The notes beneath the pieces were generated by a model. That model did not search any database. It was not told the DNA's origin and saw only the letters and a list, made by a program, of their open reading frames with translations. Below are positions 57,731 to 64,000 of a stretch of 64,000 nt of DNA, piece by piece. The translations under genes and the position numbers were made by a program. The number at the start of each line of letters is the position of its first letter. The first letter of the stretch is position 1. Source of the stretch: Bacteroides oleiciplenus YIT 12058 (lineage in GTDB: Bacteria > Bacteroidota > Bacteroidia > Bacteroidales > Bacteroidaceae); assembly GCF_000315485.1 (NCBI RefSeq), contig NZ_JH992941.1, positions 496,001 through 560,000 of the forward strand, in the 5' to 3' direction.

Positions 57731-57853
57731 GAGCTACCAGTGACGAGCTACAAGCTACAAGTGCTCGCTACTGGTCGCTAATAAGAAACAAACTTGTAGC
57801 AACTACCAACTCCAGCCACTACTGGTAGGCTCGTAGCTGGTAGCCCGTAACTA
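57731..57853 (+). repeat. Second heptanucleotide repeat family at the mraY-murD junction
   Basis: Left arm units GAGCTAC (57731), CAGTGAC, GAGCTAC (57745), AAGCTAC (57752), AAGTGCT; right arm units GTAGCTG (57833), GTAGCCC (57840), GTAACTA (57847), the complementary phase. The sequence differs from the GTGATTA family but shares the 7-base period. GCTACCAGTGACGAGC (57733-57748) pairs with 57829-57844 with two mismatches, so the 133-base gap would fold into one long stem-loop. It begins two bases after the mraY stop. Confidence 0.7.
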
Positions 57854-57861
57854 AAGAAAAC

Positions 57862-59196
57862 ATGAGTAGAATTGTAGTATTAGGAGCCGGAGAGAGCGGT
57901 GCAGGTGCTGCCGTACTCGCCAAAGTGCAGGGGTTCGACACGTTCGTTTCCGACATGTCCGCCATTAAAGACAAATACAAGGTATTACTGGGCAAATACA
58001 ACATTGCCTGGGAGGAAGGACAGCACACGGAAGAGTTGATTTTGAATGCCGATGAAGTAGTGAAAAGCCCCGGTATCCCCAACGACGCTCCGATGATACT
58101 GAAACTGAAAGAGCAAGGAACGCCTGTCATCTCTGAGATAGAGTTTGCGGGACGCTATACCCATGCTAAAATGATATGTATTACCGGTTCAAACGGTAAG
58201 ACCACCACCACCTCACTCATTTACCATATCTTCAAGAGTGCAGGGTTGAATGTAGGTCTGGCCGGTAATATCGGCAACAGCCTCGCCTTGCAGGTAGCAA
58301 CGGAACAACATGATTATTATGTGATTGAACTTAGTTCTTTCCAACTGGACAACATGTATAACTTCCGCGCCAACATCGCCGTGTTGATGAATATCACACC
58401 CGACCATCTGGACCGCTACGACCATTGCATGCAGAAGTACGTGGACGCCAAGTTCCGTATTACACAGAACCAGACCCCGGAAGACGCTTTCATCTTCTGG
58501 AACGATGATCCCATCATCAAACGCGAACTGGACAAACACGGGCTGCGCGCTCACCTTTATCCATTCTCTGCCGTGAAAGAAGACGGAGCCATCGCTTATG
58601 TAGAAGACGGCGAAGTGGAAATCAATGAACCCATCGCCTTTAACATGGAACAGGAGAAGCTGGCCTTGCAGGGTACTCATAACTTATATAACTCTCTTGC
58701 TGCCGGCATCTCCGCCAACCTTGCCGGAATAGAGAAAGAATATATCCGCCGGGCATTGTCCGACTTCAAGGGGGTGGAACATCGTCTGGAAAAGGTGGCA
58801 ACCGTGCGCGGCGTGGAATTTATCAATGACTCGAAAGCAACAAACGTGAATTCTTGTTGGTATGCTTTGCAAAGCATGAAGACTAAAACCGTACTTATCC
58901 TGGGCGGAAAGGATAAGGGCAATGATTATACGGAAATTGAAGATTTGGTACGCGATAAGTGCTCTGCGCTGGTTTATCTGGGATTGCACAATGAAAAGTT
59001 GCACGATTTCTTCGACCGCATGGGATTGCCCGTTGCTGATGTACAAACCGGCATGAAAGATGCGGTAGACGCTGCTTTCCGTCTGGCAAAAAAGGGCGAA
59101 ACAGTGCTACTGAGTCCTTGCTGCGCAAGCTTCGACCTCTTCAAGAGTTACGAAGACCGTGGCGACCAGTTTAAGGAGTGTGTGAGAGCTCTTTAA
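57862..59196 (+). CDS. murD: UDP-MurNAc-L-alanine--D-glutamate ligase MurD
   Basis: A 444-residue cytoplasmic Mur ligase adding D-glutamate to UDP-MurNAc-L-Ala. N-terminal Rossmann-like UDP-binding domain (VLGAGESGAGAAVLA, 6-20), ATP-binding GSNGKTT at 109-115, central-domain VIELSSFQLD and ITPDHLDRY motifs, and C-terminal LLSPCCASFDLFKSYEDRGDQF, which is highly diagnostic of MurD. Start ATG 57862 has an AAAGAAAA stretch just before it. The TAA stop falls at the first unit of an AT-rich heptanucleotide run. Confidence 0.97.
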   Translation: MSRIVVLGAGESGAGAAVLAKVQGFDTFVSDMSAIKDKYKVLLGKYNIAWEEGQHTEELILNADEVVKSPGIPNDAPMILKLKEQGTPVISEIEFAGRYTHAKMICITGSNGKTTTTSLIYHIFKSAGLNVGLAGNIGNSLALQVATEQHDYYVIELSSFQLDNMYNFRANIAVLMNITPDHLDRYDHCMQKYVDAKFRITQNQTPEDAFIFWNDDPIIKRELDKHGLRAHLYPFSAVKEDGAIAYVEDGEVEINEPIAFNMEQEKLALQGTHNLYNSLAAGISANLAGIEKEYIRRALSDFKGVEHRLEKVATVRGVEFINDSKATNVNSCWYALQSMKTKTVLILGGKDKGNDYTEIEDLVRDKCSALVYLGLHNEKLHDFFDRMGLPVADVQTGMKDAVDAAFRLAKKGETVLLSPCCASFDLFKSYEDRGDQFKECVRAL

Positions 59197-59220
59197 TTTT
59201 TTAATTATTAATTTTTAATT
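59192..59220 (+). repeat. AT-rich heptanucleotide repeats at the murD-ftsW junction
   Basis: TTTAATT (59192-59198, containing the murD TAA stop), one base, then TTTAATT (59200-59206), ATTAATT (59207-59213) and TTTAATT (59214-59220). A third sequence family with the same 7-base period, again starting at the upstream stop codon. Low complexity makes this less certain than the GTGATTA runs. Confidence 0.55.
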
Positions 59221-59229
59221 TGCAAAGCA

Positions 59230-60507
59230 TTGGACTTATTAAGAAGCATATTCAAGGGCGACAAGGTAATCTGGATAATCTTCCTCTTCCTTTGTCTCAT
59301 TTCCATCACGGAAGTGTTCAGTGCTGCGTCTACACTGACGTACAAGAGCGGTGACCACTGGGGACCGATTACACAGCACAGCATTATTCTGATGGTGGGT
59401 GTCGTGGTAGTGGTGTTTATGCATAACATCCCTTATAAGTGGTTTCAGGTATTCCCGGTCTTCCTACTCCCCTTGTCGGTGGTATTGCTGGGACTCGTCA
59501 TGCTGATGGAGCGCGTCAACGGAGCAGCACGCTGGATGACCTTTATGGGTATTCAGTTCCAACCTTCGGAGATTGCAAAGATGGCTGTCATCATCGTCAC
59601 TGCATTCATCCTTTCGAAAGGACAGGACGAAGACGGGGCCAGCCCGAAAGCATTCAAGCGCATCATGATTATTACGGGAGTGATCTGCCTGCTGATTGCA
59701 CCGGAAAACCTCTCCACAGCAGCATTGCTTTTCGGAGTTGTCTTCCTGATGATGTTCATCGGACGGGTGGCCATGAAGAAACTGCTGATACTGGCAGGTG
59801 GATTGGCAGGAGTCGCAATCATAGGCGTCACCTTTCTGGTATTGACAAAGAACAGTGATTTACCATTCCTCCATCGCTTTGACACCTGGCGTGCCCGTAT
59901 TGAGAAGTTTACGGACGACAAGCAAGTGCCCGCAGCTAAATTCGATATAGACAAAGATGCACAGATAGCCCATGCCCGCATTGCCGTAGCTACGAGCCAC
60001 GTCGTGGGAAAAGGGCCGGGCAACTCGGTGCAACGTGACTTCCTGAGCCAAGCATTCTCCGACTTTATCTTTGCTATCATTGTAGAAGAACTGGGGCTGA
60101 TAGGAGGAGCCTTTGTGGTATTCCTCTACATCTGCCTATTGATACGAGTCGGGCGTATAGCGAAGAAGTGTGACCGAACATTTCCAGCCTTCCTCATTAT
60201 AGGGATTGCACTGTTGCTCGTGTCGCAGGCCGTCTTCAATATGATGGTGGCAGTGGGGTTGGCACCAGTCACCGGACAACCGCTTCCACTCATCAGTAAA
60301 GGAGGTACTTCTACGCTTATCAACTGTGCGTACGTCGGTATGATACTGAGTGTGAGCCGTTACACAGCCAGGCTGGAAGAATTGCAAGAACATGATGCAC
60401 AGATACCTATGCAAATAGAAGCTCCTATTGAAGAAGGGAACAGTGATGCACAGACAGCTGCTGATCCGACAGCAAAGGTCTTAAACAGTGATGCAGAATT
60501 TGAATAA
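59230..60507 (+). CDS. ftsW: Septal peptidoglycan glycosyltransferase FtsW
   Basis: A 425-residue SEDS-family membrane protein with about ten helices. It polymerises lipid II at the septum together with the division PBP. SEDS hallmarks include RWMTFMGIQFQPSEIAK (near 101-117), the long periplasmic loop with the catalytic Asp region (DFIFAIIVEELGLIGG, near 277-292), and GLAPVTGQPLPLISKGGTS (near 340-358). The start appears to be TTG at 59230, since no ATG occurs near and the first residues MDLLRSIF suit the family. Weak ribosome-binding signal, as in many Bacteroides genes. The C-terminal tail overlaps a possible early murG start. Confidence 0.93.
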   Translation: MDLLRSIFKGDKVIWIIFLFLCLISITEVFSAASTLTYKSGDHWGPITQHSIILMVGVVVVVFMHNIPYKWFQVFPVFLLPLSVVLLGLVMLMERVNGAARWMTFMGIQFQPSEIAKMAVIIVTAFILSKGQDEDGASPKAFKRIMIITGVICLLIAPENLSTAALLFGVVFLMMFIGRVAMKKLLILAGGLAGVAIIGVTFLVLTKNSDLPFLHRFDTWRARIEKFTDDKQVPAAKFDIDKDAQIAHARIAVATSHVVGKGPGNSVQRDFLSQAFSDFIFAIIVEELGLIGGAFVVFLYICLLIRVGRIAKKCDRTFPAFLIIGIALLLVSQAVFNMMVAVGLAPVTGQPLPLISKGGTSTLINCAYVGMILSVSRYTARLEELQEHDAQIPMQIEAPIEEGNSDAQTAADPTAKVLNSDAEFE

Positions 60508-60517
60508 TAACAAGAAT

Positions 60518-61675
60518 ATGGAAACAAAAAATAACGGGCCGCGCGTCATTATCAGCGGTGGAGGTACAGGGGGACATATTTTCCCCGCAGTATCTATCGC
60601 CAACGCCATTAAGGAACTCCGCCCTGATGCAGAAATCCTCTTTGTAGGTGCAGAAGGACGAATGGAGATGCAACGTGTGCCCGACGCAGGATACAAAATC
60701 ATCGGTTTACCAGTAGCCGGGTTCGACCGCAAACGCTTATGGAAGAACTTCGCAGTAATTGTGAAGTTGCTACGAAGCCAGTGGAAAGCGCGCCGGATAG
60801 TAAAGGAATTTCAGCCGCAAGTAGCAGTAGGAGTAGGCGGATATGCCAGTGGTCCGACTTTGAAAGTGGCAGGCATGATGGGAGTACCGACTTTAATACA
60901 AGAGCAGAATTCTTATGCAGGCGTAACGAATAAACTGCTTGCACAAAAGGCATGCAAGATTTGCGTGGCATATGACGGCATGGAGAAATTCTTCCCCGCA
61001 GACAAGATTATTATGACGGGAAATCCGGTACGCCAGAATTTGGTGGCAAATAAACCGGGGCGCGAAGAAGCTGTAGCTTCATTCGGCTTCAATCCGGAGA
61101 AGAAAACGATATTGATATTGGGCGGAAGCCTCGGTGCCCGCACCATCAACCAAACGCTGATTGCTGCGCTGGATACAATTAAGGCACATAGTGATATTCA
61201 GTTTATCTGGCAGACAGGGAAAATATATATCCAGCAAATCAAAGATGCCATTACTACTGCTACGGGTGAAGCCGTACGCAATCCGCGCATCCCTGCTATA
61301 CCGAATCTGTATGTGACGGATTTCATCAAGGATATGGCAAGCGCATATGCGGCTGCCGACCTGGTTATTTCACGTGCAGGAGCCGGTTCTATTTCGGAGT
61401 TCTGCCTGCTGAACAAGCCGGTTATCCTGGTGCCTTCGCCCAATGTGGCAGAAGATCATCAGACTAAAAATGCACTGGCATTGGTAAATAAGGAAGCAGC
61501 TATCTATGTGAAAGATGTGGATGCAATGGAACAACTCGTTCCTGTGGCACTTGAAACTGTTATTGATGACAAAAAGCTGAAAGTACTGAGTGAAAACATT
61601 GCCACGCTGGCTTTACCTGACTCAGCGACTATTATTGCAAAAGAAGTATTGAAACTGATAGATAACGATAAGTGA
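60518..61675 (+). CDS. murG: UDP-GlcNAc:lipid I N-acetylglucosaminyltransferase MurG
   Basis: A 385-residue peripheral membrane GT28 enzyme that converts lipid I to lipid II on the cytoplasmic face. Glycine-rich lipid-substrate motif GGGTGGH at 14-20, second G loop LGGSLGARTIN near 206-216, and nucleotide-sugar site RAGAGSISEFCLLNKPVILVP near 289-309. The ATG at 60518 is chosen, 10 bases after the ftsW stop; an ATG at 60491 (nine codons longer) would overlap ftsW by 17 bases and is also possible. The TGA stop lies within a run of 7-base repeats. Confidence 0.95.
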   Translation: METKNNGPRVIISGGGTGGHIFPAVSIANAIKELRPDAEILFVGAEGRMEMQRVPDAGYKIIGLPVAGFDRKRLWKNFAVIVKLLRSQWKARRIVKEFQPQVAVGVGGYASGPTLKVAGMMGVPTLIQEQNSYAGVTNKLLAQKACKICVAYDGMEKFFPADKIIMTGNPVRQNLVANKPGREEAVASFGFNPEKKTILILGGSLGARTINQTLIAALDTIKAHSDIQFIWQTGKIYIQQIKDAITTATGEAVRNPRIPAIPNLYVTDFIKDMASAYAAADLVISRAGAGSISEFCLLNKPVILVPSPNVAEDHQTKNALALVNKEAAIYVKDVDAMEQLVPVALETVIDDKKLKVLSENIATLALPDSATIIAKEVLKLIDNDK

Positions 61676-61736
61676 TAAGTGTTTAGTGATTAACCCCGTA
61701 CACAGTGCTAATCACTAATCACTAACCGCTAAACAC
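61665..61736 (+). repeat. Inverted heptanucleotide repeats at the murG-murC junction
   Basis: Left units ACGATAA (61665), GTGATAA (61672, containing the murG TGA stop), GTGTTTA (61679), GTGATTA (61686); right units TAATCAC (61709), TAATCAC (61716), TAACCGC (61723), TAAACAC (61730). The arms are complementary in phase, giving an imperfect hairpin with a 16-base loop. The repeat begins within murG coding sequence and ends eight bases before the murC ATG. Confidence 0.78.
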
Positions 61737-61744
61737 TAAAATAC

Positions 61745-63124
61745 ATGAATATAGAAAACATCAAATCCGTATATTTCGTTGGTGCCGGCGGCATCGGCAT
61801 GAGCGCCTTGATACGTTATTTCCTATCCAAAGGAAAGCTCGTTGCCGGCTACGACCGTACTCCGAGCGAACTGACCGAGCACCTCATAGCAGAAGGTGCA
61901 CAGATACACTATGAAGAAAACGTGAATCTTATTCCCGAAGCCTGCAAGGATAAGGAAGCTACTTTAGTGATATATACCCCGGCCGTTCCGCAAGAGCACG
62001 CCGAATTGGCGTACTTCCGCAATAACGGTTTTGAGATACAGAAGCGTGCCCAGGTTTTGGGAACCATCACCCATAGCAGCAAAGGTTTGTGTGTTGCCGG
62101 AACACATGGGAAGACTACTACCAGCACAATGGCTGCCCACCTGCTTCATCAATCGCACGTAGGTTGCACCGCTTTTCTCGGAGGCATCTCCAAAAATTAC
62201 GAAACGAACCTGTTGTTGTCACAATCCAGCCCTTACACAGTTATAGAGGCTGACGAATTTGACCGTTCGTTCCATTGGTTATCACCTTATATGAGTGTGA
62301 TTACTGCTACCGACCCCGACCATCTGGATATCTACGGCACAGAAGAGGCTTATCTGGAAAGTTTCCGTCACTACACTACCCTTATTCAACCGGGCGGTGC
62401 ATTGATTATACATAAGGATATTACCCTGAAACCTGATGTACAATCCGGCGTAAAGGTCTATACCTACGCCCGCACCGAAGGTGATTTCCATGCCGAGAAT
62501 ATCCGTATCGGAAACGGTGAGATATTCATCGACTTCGTGGCGCCCGATACACGTATCAACGATATTCAGTTAGGTGTCCCCGTCAGCATCAATATTGAGA
62601 ACGGCGTGGCAGCTATGGCACTCGCCCACCTCAGCGGCGCTACCGACGAAGAAATCAAACGTGGCATGGCGAGTTTCCGGGGTGTGGACCGTCGCTTCGA
62701 CTTCAAAATAAAGAATGACAAGGTCGTATTCCTGAGTGACTATGCCCACCATCCTGCCGAAATTGCACAAAGTGTAAAGTCTATCCGTGATTTGTATCAG
62801 GACAAGAAGATTACAGCTATCTTCCAGCCGCATCTCTATACCCGCACCCGCGACTTCTACAAGGAATTTGCCGCTAGCCTGTCATTGCTCGACGAAGTTA
62901 TCCTTGTGGACATTTATCCGGCACGTGAGCAACCCATTCCCGGCGTCACCAGCCAATTGATATATGACAATCTGCGTCCGGGTATCGAGAAATGCATGTG
63001 CAAAAAAGAAGAGATACTAAACCTGCTCTCTCAGAAGCAAATTGAAGTGTTGATTACATTAGGTGCCGGAGATATAGACAACTACGTCCCTGAAATCACA
63101 AAGCAACTGAGTATTGAAAATTAA
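61745..63124 (+). CDS. murC: UDP-MurNAc--L-alanine ligase MurC
   Basis: A 459-residue cytoplasmic Mur ligase adding L-alanine to UDP-MurNAc, the first stem-peptide residue. Rossmann-type FVGAGGIGMSALIRYF (11-26) for the nucleotide sugar, P-loop GTHGKTT at 119-125, YTVIEADEFDRSF and TDPDHLDIYG in the central domain, and SDYAHHPAEI near 338-347, a typical MurC ATP-binding feature. It lies after murG, as usual in Bacteroidota; murF does not appear among the dcw genes here. Confidence 0.97.
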   Translation: MNIENIKSVYFVGAGGIGMSALIRYFLSKGKLVAGYDRTPSELTEHLIAEGAQIHYEENVNLIPEACKDKEATLVIYTPAVPQEHAELAYFRNNGFEIQKRAQVLGTITHSSKGLCVAGTHGKTTTSTMAAHLLHQSHVGCTAFLGGISKNYETNLLLSQSSPYTVIEADEFDRSFHWLSPYMSVITATDPDHLDIYGTEEAYLESFRHYTTLIQPGGALIIHKDITLKPDVQSGVKVYTYARTEGDFHAENIRIGNGEIFIDFVAPDTRINDIQLGVPVSINIENGVAAMALAHLSGATDEEIKRGMASFRGVDRRFDFKIKNDKVVFLSDYAHHPAEIAQSVKSIRDLYQDKKITAIFQPHLYTRTRDFYKEFAASLSLLDEVILVDIYPAREQPIPGVTSQLIYDNLRPGIEKCMCKKEEILNLLSQKQIEVLITLGAGDIDNYVPEITKQLSIEN

Positions 63125-63149
63125 GAATAATGTAAATTATAAATAGCCC

Positions 63150-63890
63150 ATGTTCAAACGAATTCTATTGTCCATCGTCCTGCTGCTCATCATCGCCTAT
63201 CTGGTGGTGGCTATCACGGCTTTCAACCGGAAGCCTGCCGGTCAGGTGTGTCATGACATGGAATTGGTTATCAAAGATACAGTTTATGCCGGCTTTATCA
63301 CCAAGAAGGAAGTGACGGACATATTGGAAAAAAAAGGTATCTACCCCGTCGGCAAACCAATGGACCGTATTCGCAGCAAAACACTGGAAAAGGAACTTGC
63401 CAAACATCCGCTCATCGACGAAGTGGAATGTTATAAGACCCCCAGCGGAAAACTTTGCGTGGAAGTCAGCCAGCGAATCCCCATCCTGCGAGTGATGAGT
63501 GCTAATGGCGAAAACTACTATCTGGACAACAAAGGAACGGTGATGCCGCCCGATGCAAAGTGCGTCGCCCACCTCGCCATCGTGACCGGAAGAGTAGAAA
63601 AGTCGTTTGCCATGAGGGATTTATATAAGTTTGGTGTATTTTTGCAGAATAATAAGTTCTGGGACGCACAGGTTGAGCAGATACATGTGCTGTCCGACAG
63701 GAATGTTGAATTAGTGCCGCGCGTAGGCGACCATATCATCTACCTCGGCAAACTGGATGGCTTCGAGCGTAAGCTCGACCGGGTGAAGGCCTTCTACGAA
63801 AGAGGATTAAATAAGGTAGGATGGAACAAATATTCCCGCATCAGCGTTGAATTTAGTAACCAGATTATCTGTACAAAACGAGAAAAATAA
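63150..63890 (+). CDS. ftsQ: FtsQ-like cell division protein
   Basis: A 246-residue protein with a short cytoplasmic N-terminus, a single membrane helix (about 5-24) and a periplasmic domain holding a POTRA-like region (about 38-110; ITKKEVTDILEKKG and KHPLIDEVECY are typical) and an FtsQ beta domain (RIPILRVMSANGENYYLDNKGTVMP). FtsQ bridges early and late division proteins with FtsL/FtsB. Position between murC and ftsA is the standard one. Spacing to murC is 25 bases. Confidence 0.92.
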   Translation: MFKRILLSIVLLLIIAYLVVAITAFNRKPAGQVCHDMELVIKDTVYAGFITKKEVTDILEKKGIYPVGKPMDRIRSKTLEKELAKHPLIDEVECYKTPSGKLCVEVSQRIPILRVMSANGENYYLDNKGTVMPPDAKCVAHLAIVTGRVEKSFAMRDLYKFGVFLQNNKFWDAQVEQIHVLSDRNVELVPRVGDHIIYLGKLDGFERKLDRVKAFYERGLNKVGWNKYSRISVEFSNQIICTKREK

Positions 63891-63908
63891 ATAAATAGGA
63901 ATATATCT

Positions 63909-64000
63909 ATGGCAACAACAGAATTTATCGCCGCTATTGAGTTGAGTTCTTCCAAGATTTCCGGCATTGCAGGAAAGAAGAACAGTGACGGAAGCATACA
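63909..64000 (+). CDS. ftsA: Cell division protein FtsA, 5' part only
   Basis: The ATG at 63909 opens a frame that runs to the window edge. The 30 visible residues (MATTEFIAAIELSSSKISGI and on) resemble the N-terminal actin-like phosphate-1 motif of FtsA (usually GLDIGSSK-type), here IELSSSK. FtsA anchors FtsZ to the membrane. Identification rests on this motif and on the position after ftsQ; ftsZ is expected next, outside the window. Confidence 0.85.
   Translation, partial: MATTEFIAAIELSSSKISGIAGKKNSDGSI

Overview
The window looks like a chromosome segment of a gut Bacteroides or a close relative. The evidence is tandem SusC/SusD pairs, hybrid two-component systems (HTCS), many secreted sulfatases and glycosidases, promoters of the Bacteroides type (TAnnTTTG at -7), and a Bacteroidota-type dcw cluster (mraZ to ftsA).

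Bases 1-25,480 form polysaccharide utilisation locus 1 (PUL1). An HTCS sensor-regulator (16984-20892, +) is flanked by two minus-strand operons. The first runs 16725 to 104: SusC, SusD, a lipoprotein sulfatase, GH20 hexosaminidase, GH2 beta-galactosidase, GH29 fucosidase and a sulfatase-GH16 fusion. The second runs 25347 to 21099: an unusual GH2 followed by a third sulfatase. Both operons share a closely similar 65-base promoter/operator block, so one HTCS probably drives both. The enzyme set (galactose, N-acetylhexosamine, fucose, sulfate, an endo-acting GH16) fits a sulfated, fucosylated host glycan such as mucin O-glycans or keratan sulfate; this is inference.

Bases 25,560-50,413 form PUL2, regulated by a second HTCS (46340-50413, +). 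Its minus-strand genes run from 46044 down to 25563: two consecutive SusC/SusD pairs, an SGNH esterase of the sialate O-acetylesterase type, a GH43-like propeller enzyme, an agarase-like (GH50-like) enzyme, a GH127/GH146-type enzyme (DUF1680), and a paralogue of the latter fused to a sialidase-like propeller. The target is probably an acetylated, arabinose- and galactose-containing glycan, but the substrate is unresolved. A 21-base direct repeat upstream of the first SusC is the likely HTCS operator. This region and its HTCS look more AT-rich than PUL1.

Bases 50,414-50,897 are a non-coding boundary with a long perfect hairpin and the mraZ promoter, which carries two MraZ-box-like direct repeats.

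Bases 50,898-64,000 are the dcw cluster, all on the plus strand: mraZ, rsmH, ftsL-like, the division transpeptidase (ftsI), murE, mraY, murD, ftsW, murG, murC, ftsQ and the start of ftsA. Together they make lipid II precursors and assemble the septal machinery; murF is not among them. The most unexpected non-coding structure is here: several gene junctions consist of tandem 7-base repeats that begin at, or contain, the upstream stop codon, some arranged as inverted arms that form hairpins.
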